Source: Alloascoidea africana (Eukaryota; Ascomycota; Alloascoideomycetes; Alloascoideales; Alloascoideaceae). Taken from it: 64,000 bases of DNA. The notes under the pieces were generated by a model, which made no database searches, was not told the DNA's origin, and saw only the letters and a program-made list of their open reading frames with translations. A program made the translations under genes and the position numbers. Below are positions 34,501 to 46,400 of this stretch, piece by piece. Position 1 is the first letter of the stretch; each line of letters opens with the position of its first letter. Location of the stretch: contig JAKTTT010000033.1 of assembly GCA_030581615.1 (NCBI GenBank), positions 62,001-126,000 of the forward strand, read 5' to 3'.

Positions 34501-35940
34501 AAGAGGCCAAAATTGAGCGAGGAGGAAAAACTTCGCAAGTTGATCCGTAAAGAGGAGCGGAGGAAAAGACGGATGAAGCAGTTAAAGACAAGCAAAGCTC
34601 GTAAAATCATTGACGCAGAAGCAGCAGAGTCCGAAGATGAATGGCAGGGTCTTGGTGGCTTAGACGGAGAGGATTCTAATGAGGACGAGGAAGTGGACTC
34701 CGAGTTGGAAAGGATGGTGGATGATACTCTTCAGAAGCTGAATAGAGATAAGGTTCTGCAGTACCGTGCAGCAGAAGAGCTAGAGAGGGACAACAAGATG
34801 GTGACCAAGCTGCTGACGGATATCAAGGAGGGCAAATTGCGAAAGAGGAAAGGAGACATTGATCTTGAGCTAAGCGATGATGGGGAGGAAGAGGAAGAGG
34901 AGGCCATGCGATTCCGCAAGGCCAGACGCGAAAGACAGAGGCAAAAGTTGCTAGAGAATAAGAGCATTTCCAAGATTGCAGAAAACCCCAAGACAAAGGC
35001 ATTTTTGGACTCCATTGCATATAACACGGCAGACAAGGATGTGGATTTGCGGAAAAGCATTTTTGGCATTGCAGAAGGAGAGGAAGAAGTGGAAGAAGAA
35101 GAGGACGAACGAGAGACACGGGAATCCAGTGCTGTAGGCGCGGTAGCCGCTGCGAAATCGGTGTCCGAGGCAGAACCCCTTGATCCATTTACGGATAAGA
35201 GGGCAAACGCAACGAGTGTTACGATCGATGGCAAGGTATTGACGAGAAGCAACAGTGAAGAGAAGTCGGAGGTTACCGAACCGCCCAAGAAGAAGAGACG
35301 GGTTCTTACAGTGGAAGCGATTCGACGATCACTATCGTTTTTGGCCGAGGATGATAAGGACGGGGACGAGGAGATGGTGGACGATACGCTGACGTCTTCG
35401 TCGCCTCTTCGATTGATGCGAGAACAGCCGATACTCGAGGAAGAAGAAGAAGAAGAGGAAGAAGATGATGATATTGGCTCTTTGTTAGGACACAAATCTT
35501 CTACGCACAGCAGCACGAGAACAGAAAGAAAGGAGATTGTGGAGCAGTCCCAGGTGCTTACGCGTTCAACGACGATTCTGGAGGACGACGAAGAAGACGA
35601 CGAATTTTCACCCAGAGCGTCAATGCACGCTTCGTCGGTGCTTCTCAGCATGAGATCGATCCGCGAGGGCTCTCTCCGAAACGGCAGGGGCAGCAGTGTG
35701 TCTGAGGGCGTGAAGGCCGTGGAAACGGCGCGAGGCGGCAAGATGGCCAACGCTTCCAGCGCGTCTGTGCTCTACAGGATGAGCCGGACGACAACGGCCA
35801 TGGTCAAAAAGGCGAGCGACCATGCCCGGCGTGAGCTGCGATCGAGGGCCAGGAGGCAGCAGGCGGCCGAGGCGAACAAGCGGCGGCTGGCCTCGATGAA
35901 GAGCGTGTTTAGCGCCGGCGAGTTTTCCAGCGCCGGCTAG
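31537..35940 (+). CDS. MRC1: MRC1/claspin replication-checkpoint mediator
   Basis: Three exons: 31537..32562, 32626..32840 and 32895..35940. The introns are very short, 63 nt (GTTAGT..ATTAG) and 54 nt (GTAAGC..GATAG, branch ACTAAC). The product is 1428 residues (1096 in Saccharomyces). Features in order are an acidic, Ser-rich N-terminus; a Lys/Glu coiled coil (about residues 540-640, LLTMLRQKSQAQLAAKKKE onward); a very dense SQ/TQ cluster at about residues 849-910; then the conserved MRC1 region from about 950. That region shows EEEKLRKLIRKEERRKRRMK, SEDEWQGLGG, ERMVDDTLQKLNRDKV and AENPKTKAFLDSIAYN. The family travels with the replisome and relays Mec1/ATR signals to Rad53/Cds1 through the SQ/TQ sites. 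The C-terminal 100 residues are Arg/Ala/Ser-rich and encoded by GC-rich sequence. Confidence 0.9.
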
Positions 35941-36055
35941 CGAGATCCGTAGCGAGCAGTCCATAATCCTCCAATTCTACTTCATGTCCTCAGATTTCAC
36001 GAATCCGAGCTCGGGCAGGCCGTATTTCGGAGTTGGCCTGGGCGGGCGGGCGCGG

Positions 36056-36120
36056 CCAATCAGCGCCCGAGGATATAAGCACCCACCCCCACAGCATCGC
36101 GGGCCTGGGCTTTTATATAA
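36056..36120 (+). promoter_or_regulatory. ACO1 promoter: CCAAT box and TATA box
   Basis: CCAATCAG is at 36056..36063 and TATATAA at 36114..36120, followed by the ATG at 36185. A second TATA-like GATATAAG is at about 36072. The layout (CCAAT, then TATA 60 bp later) is that of a strong, HAP-controlled respiratory promoter. Confidence 0.55.
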
Positions 36121-36184
36121 AGACCGGTCCTCGCCCTAGAAGCCCTTTCTCCTTCACCCTCTATCAACTCCAAGTGTCTTCCCA

Positions 36185-38701
36185 ATGCTCGCTGCTCGTC
36201 TTCAAGTGAAAAAGGTATGTAGCCCAATTCGAAATACCCCACGTCCAGATCAGCCTTTTGTACCATGACCATGACCACCCCCTCCTTTTTGATTTTTTTC
36301 CATCCCTCCCTTTTCGCTTTCCGACTGCAAAGCTGGATAATATTATGCCAAATTTCGCTTGCTAACAAGTTCACAGGGACTCTCTAGATTTGCTTCCCAG
36401 AATGCTAGGTCCTTGGCAACTGTTGCCGGACTTACCCCTGACTCCAAGGTCGAAATGAACCTGTTGGAGAAGGGCAACTACATCAATTACAAAAAGCACC
36501 TGGAGAACGTCAACATTGTCCGTGAGAGACTCAACAGGCCATTGACCTACGCTGAAAAGCTCTTGTATGGCCATTTGGATAAGCCACATGAGCAGGAGAT
36601 TGTGAGAGGTCAATCCTACCTCAAGCTCCGTCCCGATCGGGTCGCTTGCCAGGACGCAACCGCCCAGATGGCCATTCTCCAGTTTATGTCTGCGGGTATG
36701 CCCCAGGTTGCTACTCCCACAACCGTCCACTGCGACCATTTGATCCAGGCTCAAATTGGCGGTGCTAAGGATTTGGCCAGAGCAAAGGATATCAACAAGG
36801 AGGTTTACGACTTTTTGGGAACCGCCTGCGCTAAATACAACATTGGTTTCTGGGGTCCCGGTTCCGGTATTATTCACCAGATTGTCCTGGAGAACTATGC
36901 TTTCCCCGGTGCTCTCATCATCGGTACCGATTCACACACTCCAAATGCCGGCGGTATGGGTCAGCTGGCCATTGGTGTTGGTGGTGCTGATGCCGTCGAC
37001 GTTATGGCCGACTTGCCATGGGAATTGAAGGCGCCCAAGATTATCGGTGTCAAGCTCACTGGCCAAATGAACGGATGGACTTCCGCCAAGGACATTATCC
37101 TTAAGGTCGCTGGTATCACCACCGTCAAGGGAGGAACCGGTGCCATTGTCGAGTACTTTGGCGATGGTGTCTCTACTCTGTCCTGTACCGGTATGGCCAC
37201 CATCTGTAATATGGGTGCTGAAATTGGTGCTACCACTTCAACTTTCCCTTACAACAACTCTCACTACAACTACCTCAAGGCCACCGGCAGACAGGAGATT
37301 GGTGAGTTTGCTAATCTCTACAAGAACTCTTTCCTCAAGGCTGATGAAGGTGCTGAGTACGACCAGCTCATTGAGATTGACCTCAACACTTTGGAGCCTT
37401 ATATCAACGGTCCTTTCACCCCCGATTTGGCCACTCCCATCTCCAAGATGAAGGAGGTTGCCGTCAAGAACGACTGGCCTCTTGAAGTCAAGGTTGGTTT
37501 GATTGGTTCCTGCACAAACTCCTCTTACGAGGATATGACCCGATCTGCCTCCATCATCAAGGATGCTGCTGCACATGGTCTCAAGTCCAAGGCTATTTTC
37601 ACCGTTACTCCAGGATCTGAGCAGATCAGAGCCACCATTGAGCGTGACGGACAGCTCCAGACTTTCAACGAGTTTGGCGGTATTGTCTTGGCCAATGCCT
37701 GTGGTCCATGTATTGGACAGTGGGATAGACAGGATATCAAGAAGGGTGACAAGAACACAATTGTCTCATCTTACAACAGAAACTTTACCGGACGTAACGA
37801 TTCCAACCCTCAGACACACGCCTTTGTTGCATCCCCTGAGTTGGTTACCGCTTATGCCATCTCTGGTGATTTGAGATTCAACCCTCTTACCGATACTTTG
37901 AAGGACAAGGACGGCAAGGAGTTCAAGCTTGCTCCCCCGACCGGTGTTGGTCTCCCCGTCAATGGCTACGACCCTGGTCAAGACACTTACCAGGCCCCAC
38001 CTGCTGACAGATCCACAGTTTCCGTCCAGGTGTCTCCCGAATCTGACCGTCTCCAGCTCTTGACTCCTTTCAAGCCATGGGACGGAAAGGATGCTTTCAA
38101 GCTTCCTATTCTGATCAAGTCTCTTGGTAAGACCACCACTGATCATATCTCTCAGGCTGGCCCATGGTTGAAGTACCGTGGACATCTTCAGAACATTTCC
38201 AACAATTACATGATTGGTGCCATCAACGCTGAGAACGGTGAGGCCAACAACATCAAGCACAGATACACTGGCGAATTTGACGGTGTCCCAGAGACTGCCA
38301 TCAAGTACAGAGATGCTGGTGTCAAGTGGGTTGTCATTGGTGATGAGAACTTTGGTGAGGGTTCTTCCCGTGAGCATGCTGCTTTGGAGCCCCGATTCCT
38401 TGGTGGATTTGCCATCATTACCAAGTCCTTTGCCCGTATCCACGAGACCAACTTGAAGAAGCAGGGTTTGTTGCCCTTGAACTTTGTCGAGCCTGAGGCC
38501 TACGACAAGATCAACCCAGATGACGAGGTTGACCTTGTTGGAATTACTGAAATTGCACCAGGCAAGAACTTGACCTTGGTTATTCACCCCAAGGAGGGCG
38601 AGAGCTGGTCTACCCCATTGTCTCATACTTACAATGCCGAGCAGATTGAATGGTTCAAGGCTGGATCTGCTTTGAACAGAATGGCCGCTCTTCACAAATA
38701 A
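36185..38701 (+). CDS. ACO1: Mitochondrial aconitate hydratase
   Basis: Exon 1 (36185..36214) gives [11 protein letters not shown] 162-nt intron (GTATGT donor, GCTAACAAGTTCACAG end) precedes exon 2 (36377..38701), giving 784 residues in total (778 in Saccharomyces). The first residues form an Arg/Lys/Ala/Ser mitochondrial presequence ([20 protein letters not shown]). The 4Fe-4S ligands are visible as [11 protein letters not shown] (C389) and [11 protein letters not shown] (C452, C455), with the same 63- and 3-residue spacing as in yeast Aco1. Other active-site motifs are [23 protein letters not shown] and [19 protein letters not shown]. It isomerises citrate to isocitrate in the TCA cycle and in yeast also binds mtDNA. 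Codon use is strongly biased, as in highly expressed genes. Confidence 0.98.
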
Positions 38702-39293
38702 TTTAAAACGTGTACGATATTTTTTAAAAAGTATTGATTGAGCAAGAAAGAGAGTGGATGATGATGATGGGAGTTTTATGAAATGCGATTTTTCACAAAC
38801 TATTTTGTTGAGATTTCGTTTTATATATGTACACAGTGGATAATAATTTTTTGGTATATATTCTTTTCGCTTGGGAAGCATTTATTTGTCACACTGAACA
38901 TAGCAAAATGAAAAAATGAAAAGTAACAAGTAACAAGAAGCATTTGCACATGTTTATACCGTGACCGTAGAAGTTTGTACAAACTTTAAAATGAAATAAA
39001 GTGGAGAGTGTCAATTGATGATGATTTGCAATTGGGTTTCAGTTTGTTAAGGTCTTTGATGGATCAATTGCCATTTTTTTTTAACAGTAACTTTAGGCGC
39101 AAACATAAGAAACTAGTTTTTTTGATATCTTACGAAAGTTTTTTGCTAAATTGTGTTATCTACAGATTGTAATTGTATTTGTAATTGCAATTGTAAATTG
39201 TAAATTGTAAAATTCTTAATGCTCATCATTATCATTTATGCAAAAGTTACTAAAATTTATAAACCAGATTTTTCAAATCAATTAATCAATCAA
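38702..39293. other. Convergent 3' region between ACO1 and the SNF2 gene
   Basis: AT-rich 3' flanks of two convergent genes, with TTGTAA/TTGCAA runs (about 39165-39215) and an AATC run (about 39277-39300). No gene is seen. Confidence 0.6.
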
Positions 39294-42134
39294 TCAATTG
39301 CCTGTGGATGCGCCAAACAGATACATCAAATCGTTCATAGTCAGTTTGTTTGCGCTCTTGAGCATGGAAATATCACCACCATCCGTGACCAACTTTGCCA
39401 AAGCCCGTTTCTTCTCCTGTAATTCCATGATTCTCTCTTCGACCGATTCCTCTACAATTAATTGATACACATCGACGTCGCGTGTTTGCCCCAGACGATG
39501 AACACGATCAATTGCTTGTTCGACAAACTGTGGATTCCACCATGGATCCATGATAAAGACTCGCGAGGCACAGGTCAGATTAAGACCCAGTGCACCACAT
39601 TTTAAAGAACAGAGTAGAATAGTGGTCTTGGAAGAATCGTCCCGCAACTTGGCAAGTGACATGTCTTTTTGTGCAAGAGTCATCTTGCCGTCATATCTTG
39701 CGAATCTGTATCCGTTTCGTGTCAACACAGGCGCAATGAGATCCAACATTGTTGTGAATTGAGAAAAGATGATTGTCTTACGAGTTCGATCTTGATTCAA
39801 AAGTTTCACCATCTCATCTATTTTGGCACCTGTCTTGGTATCTGTTGGCCCGCTCATTATTCCTGTTGGCGCCTCTTTAACAGTTAAACTCCCCATTCGT
39901 TCTGCCAAATCCGCCAACTCGTCATCTTTCGCAGATATCAGTTCCTTTTCAGCATCCCCCGCAGCCATGAAATCCTTCAGATCATTTTCGTCGACCATGT
40001 TTGTGAGAGTCCAGTGGTCGCATGCCTGGCGTAATCGAAGCAGTAGCACCAGCTGGTTCATATAGGATGTCTTTCTAATCACAACGCCATCCTCATCTGT
40101 GGTTTCCTTAAGCTGGTTCAGAATCTGAAGACTCAGCGATGAGTAAACCCTACGTTCGGGATCCGTGAATTGAACTTTGTTGAGATGAATGTTTCTGTTG
40201 GGCAGCGCAAACCCCGATTTTTTAGAATCCATGAGTACGGACTTTGTTCTTCGGATCATGACTGCACTGAGTACAACGTGTAATCGTTGAATAGCAGCAG
40301 ATGCACTTTTCTGGCCCATAGAATCCGAAACCTGACTTTTAAAAGTCTTGTAATCGTTATAAGGAGGAATACGTAAAAATTGGAAAAGTGCCTGTAACTC
40401 ATCAATACTGTTCTGAATAGGCGTTCCTGTTAAACACCAACGTCGAGAACTCTTAAGCGAACACATGGCCAAATTGGTCTTGGTTTTACGGTTTTTGATT
40501 GTATGGGCTTCGTCCAAAATGATACGCCACCACTGGGACGCAAATAGGGGACCAGAACCCTTGGTCAACTCTGAGCACGCGGTTTGATAAGTTGTGATGA
40601 CCACATTGTAGGTTGTAAACTCTCTCCAGCTCTTTGCACGCGATGGGCCATGGTGTACCAGTGCCCTGAGTCCGGGGGCCTTGGTGCGGATCTCGTCGTG
40701 CCATTGGGATACGAGAGCAAGAGGTGCGACGACGAGAGTTGCCTTTAAACTGGCCTCTGCGTCTTTCTCGAGGTCCTGTTTCGCGAGTGCCTTTTCCGAG
40801 GCCTGCTTTTTCAAAATGAGAGAGATGGATTGTACAGTCTTCCCTAGACCCATATCATCACAAAGGAGACCACCCTTATGTTCGACTTTACGGCTTTCTC
40901 GCCTTGTTAAAAAGCTGACGCCTTTGATCTGATGGGGAAGTAGTTGGACCGTTAGACCTTCTACATGTCCACGAGGGTTTTGCTTCTGCTCCTGTTTCCC
41001 CACAACCTTTCCATTCCCTGTTGAAGGTTCCGCTTTGCCATTATTCGCAGTAGTAACCTGTGGCTCATCCTCTTCGTCTTCCTGCGTAAAACAATCCAAA
41101 AGAGACTTGACCGCTTTCGCAACGTCCGTGGTCTGTGTGCCATAGCCGACGCTCATCTCTGGAGGAACAAACTTGGGCGCAGATGTAGATGAAGGCAAAG
41201 AAGATCCAGCTCCAGGATGTCTATAATGATCCTGAACAAAGTCCACGCTTCTTGACTGCGTCGTCATGATGCGATGGGCCTCCACAGCCGGCGATTCTAT
41301 AGTTTGCGGCTTGGTTTCAGCCTTGAGTTGTGAAAGCGTAGTTTTCTTGTTCCATTGGGGGTCATTAGGCGCAATCGGTCTGAAGAAATCGGCTTTCGCC
41401 TGGTTTGAAAAAGCAGTGCGGGATGTTGAGGATACCGAGGAGGAGGAGGGTTTCGGTTGTCTACTGTGCCTGGGTCCTAACGAAGCAAAGGATTTATGTG
41501 CTAGAGGATTTCGCAAAGGTGAGGACTCGGCAAATTTGACGGTATCGTCTTTTGAATCTTTGTTGTTTGTGTTATGGGTCTGCCTTCGGACGTATTGTGT
41601 AGAGGATGGTATATCTTTTCGTTCAGGTCCTCCCAAGGTACGATTCGCTTTAGGTGGTGGTGGTGTTTGTTGGTATATGTTTTCTGTGTCGTGTATCCGA
41701 TCAAATAGACCAGGTCTAGGGAGACCGATTTGACGTTGGACTTTGTCCCTTTCAGGTCCATGTCCAATGTTACGAATCACTGGTTTGTTTATGTTTTCTG
41801 TTCCACGAATGCGATCAAATAGACCAGGTCTAGGAAAAGCAACTGGACGCTTGAATTTATCCTGTTCATTTTCATTCAAATTTCGGTTTCCGTTTCCCTG
41901 ATCAGGCACTTTGTTCGTCGCAATTAAAGGCTTTGATTCTCTATCTTTCTGCAATATCTTTGGCCCCCGTATCTCCTCCATTGAAGATTTGTTGTTATTC
42001 TTGCTCAATGAATCCATATTGCTATTGGCCCCTAGATCCACCCTTGCGATCGAAGAGGACAACATGTCAATCGTATTATTCATGTCTTCATCCTCTTGAT
42101 CCTTCCGAATAGCAACGACTCGTGGATACTCCAT
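39294..42134 (-). CDS. SNF2-family DNA-dependent ATPase without a RING insert
   Basis: A 946-residue protein. The SNF2 ATPase core starts near residue 395 (LLPHQIKGVSFLTRRES). Motif I is DDMGLGKTVQS (Lys432), motif II is DEAH (from Asp541), motif III is LTGTPIQNS, and then KTIIFSQFTTMLDLI, SLKCGALGLNLTCASRVF and the arginine finger region EQAIDRVHRLGQTRDVDVY follow. The Rad5/Rad16/Uls1 class places a RING finger between the helicase halves. Here that stretch (about residues 690-780) has no Cys/His cluster. The layout resembles the SNF2 ATPases of filamentous fungi and Yarrowia related to Uls1 or TTF2. The N-terminal 380 residues are disordered. They hold two copies of an RPGLFDRI(R/H)(G/D)TENI motif, near residues 102 and 137. 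The likely role is in chromatin, transcription or repair, with no specific pathway readable. Confidence 0.82.
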   Translation of the reverse strand: MEYPRVVAIRKDQEDEDMNNTIDMLSSSIARVDLGANSNMDSLSKNNNKSSMEEIRGPKILQKDRESKPLIATNKVPDQGNGNRNLNENEQDKFKRPVAFPRPGLFDRIRGTENINKPVIRNIGHGPERDKVQRQIGLPRPGLFDRIHDTENIYQQTPPPPKANRTLGGPERKDIPSSTQYVRRQTHNTNNKDSKDDTVKFAESSPLRNPLAHKSFASLGPRHSRQPKPSSSSVSSTSRTAFSNQAKADFFRPIAPNDPQWNKKTTLSQLKAETKPQTIESPAVEAHRIMTTQSRSVDFVQDHYRHPGAGSSLPSSTSAPKFVPPEMSVGYGTQTTDVAKAVKSLLDCFTQEDEEDEPQVTTANNGKAEPSTGNGKVVGKQEQKQNPRGHVEGLTVQLLPHQIKGVSFLTRRESRKVEHKGGLLCDDMGLGKTVQSISLILKKQASEKALAKQDLEKDAEASLKATLVVAPLALVSQWHDEIRTKAPGLRALVHHGPSRAKSWREFTTYNVVITTYQTACSELTKGSGPLFASQWWRIILDEAHTIKNRKTKTNLAMCSLKSSRRWCLTGTPIQNSIDELQALFQFLRIPPYNDYKTFKSQVSDSMGQKSASAAIQRLHVVLSAVMIRRTKSVLMDSKKSGFALPNRNIHLNKVQFTDPERRVYSSLSLQILNQLKETTDEDGVVIRKTSYMNQLVLLLRLRQACDHWTLTNMVDENDLKDFMAAGDAEKELISAKDDELADLAERMGSLTVKEAPTGIMSGPTDTKTGAKIDEMVKLLNQDRTRKTIIFSQFTTMLDLIAPVLTRNGYRFARYDGKMTLAQKDMSLAKLRDDSSKTTILLCSLKCGALGLNLTCASRVFIMDPWWNPQFVEQAIDRVHRLGQTRDVDVYQLIVEESVEERIMELQEKKRALAKLVTDGGDISMLKSANKLTMNDLMYLFGASTGN

Positions 42135-43413
42135 TTTTGGGGGCTTTTATCCTTGCCTTCGTGAGTTGTCGTTCCTGGAGAGGTTTTGTAGGTAACTAGG
42201 TCAAAATTCAAAACACACACACACACATACCCAAAAAAGCGAAAGCCAATCGATCAGCAGTGTCACGTGGGCATATATATTGATAACTACAACATTCTTT
42301 GAAAAATGATTTAAAAAAGCAAATAAAAGGTCTACTTTTGCATATCTATTCTTTTCCAGAGATCATTCTTTTTTTTTTTCTCGTCCGAGACGTACAAAAA
42401 CAGATACAAGGGGGCAGGAGGGGAGCAGGAGGGGCGTAGTATTAATAAGTAAAAGCAGAAGATTTGGGACAACAATTATCTTTTTATTTCAAAAAGAAAG
42501 GCGAGAGAGTGGAAAAAAACACAATACACAAAATAAATGTGTGGGATGAAAACTACAACAGGGCACGAAAAAGGGAAGCTAGGATGAAACATCTGGATGG
42601 TAATCAAGCAATCAATCAATCAATCAAGTAAGGAGAAAAGTTAGCAAAAAGGTAATAGTAATGGTAATGATCATAACAGGTCAAGGAAGGATAAAGAACA
42701 GGACCAAGAGGAGATTAATAAAAAAAAAAAAAAGGAAAGGAGAAACAGTGGTTGGTATATCCAGCATACCAAAAAAGAGAACTTTTTTTTATTTTCTTTC
42801 ATTTTGTTTTAGCTTTAGCAAATAGAAGAGTGTTTTTTGTAAAATAGTAAGAAGCGGGAAGATATCTGGAGGCCATGTTGACGAAAACATGAAAAAAAAA
42901 AGGAAGCAATATAACGTTGGTTATTTTTTGAGAAGGACAAGCGGCCAAGCCAAAAGCCAAACCGAGCTAAACAGAGCAGCACTTTTTATAAAAAATGAGA
43001 CAAAAAAAAGAGGCAAAAAAAAGTGGTGTAAAATAAGTAAAGCAAAAAAACCGCCGCTTGTCCTCCTTCAGAATGACAAAGCTCCCCGTATATTGTATAG
43101 AGAACAGGGACGACACAGAGACACACACAAAAAAGAGAAGAGGTTTATAAAGGAGAATCAACAGTCATGAAGAAGATGGAGGAGTGACCACATTTTTGAT
43201 AGAGGTACTTTTCAAAGATATAATAATAAAAATGCATAAAAAACAATACCCCCTGGAGGTGGTAAGTGAAAAAGCAAAATTGTTAAAAAAAAAGTTAGTT
43301 GACCGGACAAGAGAGAAAGGGAGGGGGAGGGGGAAGAAGAGCCAAAATGGTTAAAGCAGTCATAAACAGAAGAGATAAATAATGTTTTGCCTTGAAGGGG
43401 GTTCGATTTTTTG
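42135..43413. other. Intergenic region; no gene seen
   Basis: This is the promoter of the SNF2 gene (CACGTG at about 42263, a CA run near 42214) and the 3' flank of the homeodomain gene, which is exceptionally A-rich with many runs of 6-12 A. The frame at 42889..43170 is a Lys-rich by-product of this composition. Confidence 0.6.
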
Positions 43414-46400
43414 TTAAACTTTTGCAGCGTGTTTTTTCAATTCAGTTGCAACAAGTTGTAAATTTGCAAGATTTGATCCTGAAATGACATGGCTTGCTCC
43501 AGATCCACCATTCACCTGCTCGAAAGCGGCAGAGGCCTGTCTACCTTCTGAAAAATCATCGCAAGGTGTCCAGAACTGGGTCCCAATTTGCTGTTGTTGA
43601 CTACCTGGCGTTGCATTTGCTTGTGCTTGTGCTTGTGTTTGTGTTTGTGTTGGATAATGGATTGAAAATTGTGGCGGTTCGTTTAACCGTAAAACCAATA
43701 GGCTATCCTCCTCACTTGGTTCGTCACCAGATGATTTGACTCGGACAGAAGAGATGGAGGTAAAGGGGTAAGCGATACGGAATATCATTTGGTCCATACG
43801 CCTGTAGTTTTTGGCCTTGTTCATCATCATGCCTTTATTTGTATTTGTGCCCAGTGGGCTCTCATCCTCTCGGATACTGTTGTTTAGTTCGTCGTCTCCT
43901 GACTCATCGCTTGTGCTCCCACTCCCGCTTCCGTTTCTGTTCAAGCCGCCGCCGTTCCCAATACCGTTGTTGCCAATGGATCCAGAAAAATCGTTTGTGA
44001 AAAGATAGGTGATGGTTGACGTCCGTAGACAAACGAGGCCAACGAGGTTGTGATAGTACATGAGTCGAAGGGTATCTAGAGGGGTTTCAAGCACATTTGC
44101 AGTGATATCGTTATTCTCTTGATCAAAGTCGTCATAGCGATAGTCACGGAGCTCGAGCCCGAGTTCCAATCCCAAATCCATGTCCATGTCCATGCTTGTG
44201 CTCGTACTCGTGCCCCTGCCCGTGCCCAAGCTCTGGGGCGACTTGACACGGCGCCAGGAGCCGATACAGATGCTTGTTAGACAGATGGGGATCAGATGGG
44301 ACGACTTCATCGTCTGGATCGAGTCCACGCTGCCATTACAGTTCGCAACGTTTTTCAGCGCATTGTTGCGGTTTGTGCTGTTGGTGCTGTAGTTTGCAGC
44401 GGCCGCGGTACTAATGGTGTCAAAATAGGAGGACATGGGCGCAGGAGCCCACCAGCTGGCGTTACCACTGGCGCTGCCACTGCCACTGCCAGTATGGCCA
44501 TGATAGGAGGGCGAGTTGGGCAGATATCGGGAAGCGGAGGACGAGGCCGAGGCCGGGCCTGAGACTGAGCCTGAGGCCGAGCCTGAGCCAGCGGACAGGA
44601 GAGGCGATTCAGGGACGAGTTTGTTCGAGGCGGCCTGGTTGTTTTTCATCTCGAGCTGCAATTCGAGGGAAAAGGGGTTTGAGGTGAAAAAGTTTGCGTT
44701 GAACGGGCCATACGCCTGGGTTTGGGTTTGGGCTTGGGCTTGAGCCTGACTCTGGACTTGGAGGAGAGTCGGGGCCTGGGACGAGAAGGATGTCTCAGAG
44801 TTGGAGGAGCTCGTATCTGAGACGCTGGATCGCATCGGGGCGCTGGCGGGCGGTGGATTATAATTCTGAGGGTTTATGCCCATGCCCATGCCCAGGCTTT
44901 GGCTTTGGCTCTGACTGAGCTGGATAGGGTCGCCCAGGGGCACTTCCGAGCCTATGACGGGTAGAATCAAGCCCGTAGAGGAAGAGGCAGCGGCGGCCGA
45001 GCGAGGAGACATGGACACGCCAACACCGCTGATGGACCTTACGGTGCGCAGCGGTTTCATGCTGATGGAGCTCCTGCTGGCTCTGCGGCCATAAATGTTG
45101 CTCGCGATGGAAGACGAGGGCGAGCGCGAGAGCGGGAAGGCGAGCGAGTCGTTCCCGGCGTAGCTGCTGGTGTCGGAGAAGTGGGAGGAGTTGCTCATAT
45201 GGCTGGAGACCCGCCTGAGACGGCTCATGTTGGATCCCGCGGAACCCAGGCCCATGCCGCCCAGGCCGGGACCCGGGCTGGGACCCATGCCCAATCCCAT
45301 GCCCATGCCCATGTCCAGCTGGAGCTGGAGCTGGAGCTGCTGGTCCTCGTGCTCGTGGTCCTCGTAACCGATGCTGATGGAGCTGCTGTGGCTGTTTTTG
45401 CGCCCTAAGGGGCCCATGCCCATGCCCATGCCCATGCCGGAGACTGGTGGGCCGGAGAGTGGGTGGATGCCCGAGGAGGAGTATCCATCTGCGGTCGTCG
45501 ATGGATTCATGTTTGCAGCACCAGCACCATGACCTGCACTGCTGGTGCTGCTGCTGCTGGTGCTGGGATTCGTACTGGAGGAGACGGATGTCAAAGGGGT
45601 TGTTGTTGAGGAAGAGCAGTTCGAGGACGACGAGTTGGAGTTGGAGTTGGAGTTGGAGTTTGCATTTGCATTTGAGGCCGTGGTTGTTGAAGAGTTGGTA
45701 GAAGACGAGGATGAGTTATTCATCGTGGCGAGTTTCAGCATTTTTTTCTTTTTTGACTTTGCACGTTGGTTCTGGAACCAGATCTGGATGGATCGCTCGG
45801 GCATGCCGATCTGTTCGCTTATCTGCTTCCGCACCGAGGTTGGAGGGTTTTGATTCCGCTCAAACTCGCGTTGGAGCACTTTTAATTGGTCCGAGTTTGC
45901 TCGTTTCCGCTTCTGATGGGGCTTTTCGTGGGTACCGGGAGATATGTGATGGTGTTCGACGAGAGGCGGTGGATTGGGCATCTGGTGTTGGTGTTGATTT
46001 TGGGTCTGGGCCTGGGCCTGGGACTGTGTTTGGTGGTGAGGCATGCCCAGGACCTGGTGAGCGTAGAGCGCCGTCGAGGAGGAGGACGAGGACGAGGAGG
46101 ACGAGGCGTGGGGGTCGTTTACATTTACATTTGGATGGTGGTAATCGTATGAAGCGGCTTTCCTGTTGCCGGCGTTTGGGCCATGTCCTGAGACTGGGCC
46201 TGAGACTGAGTTTGGACCAGACGACGCTTGGTTTAGGTTCAGGTTCAAGTTTTGGGACTGGGACTGGGACTGGGTGGGTCGAGTAGGGTATAGTTCAGCC
46301 ATGGTGACGGCCGTGACGGGGATTTGGTCTTTGAGATGTAGAGGAGGCGTTTGCATAGGCATTGGCATAGGCATAGGCATTGACATTGACATTGGCATTG

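Noticed and set aside
34731-35750. 339-codon antisense frame inside MRC1
   Set aside because: It is Ser-rich and mirrors the acidic GAA/GAG codons of MRC1 on the other strand; a composition shadow.
37766-38881. 371-codon antisense frame over ACO1
   Set aside because: It lies opposite a highly codon-biased conserved gene; no domain, and explained by absence of certain codons in ACO1.
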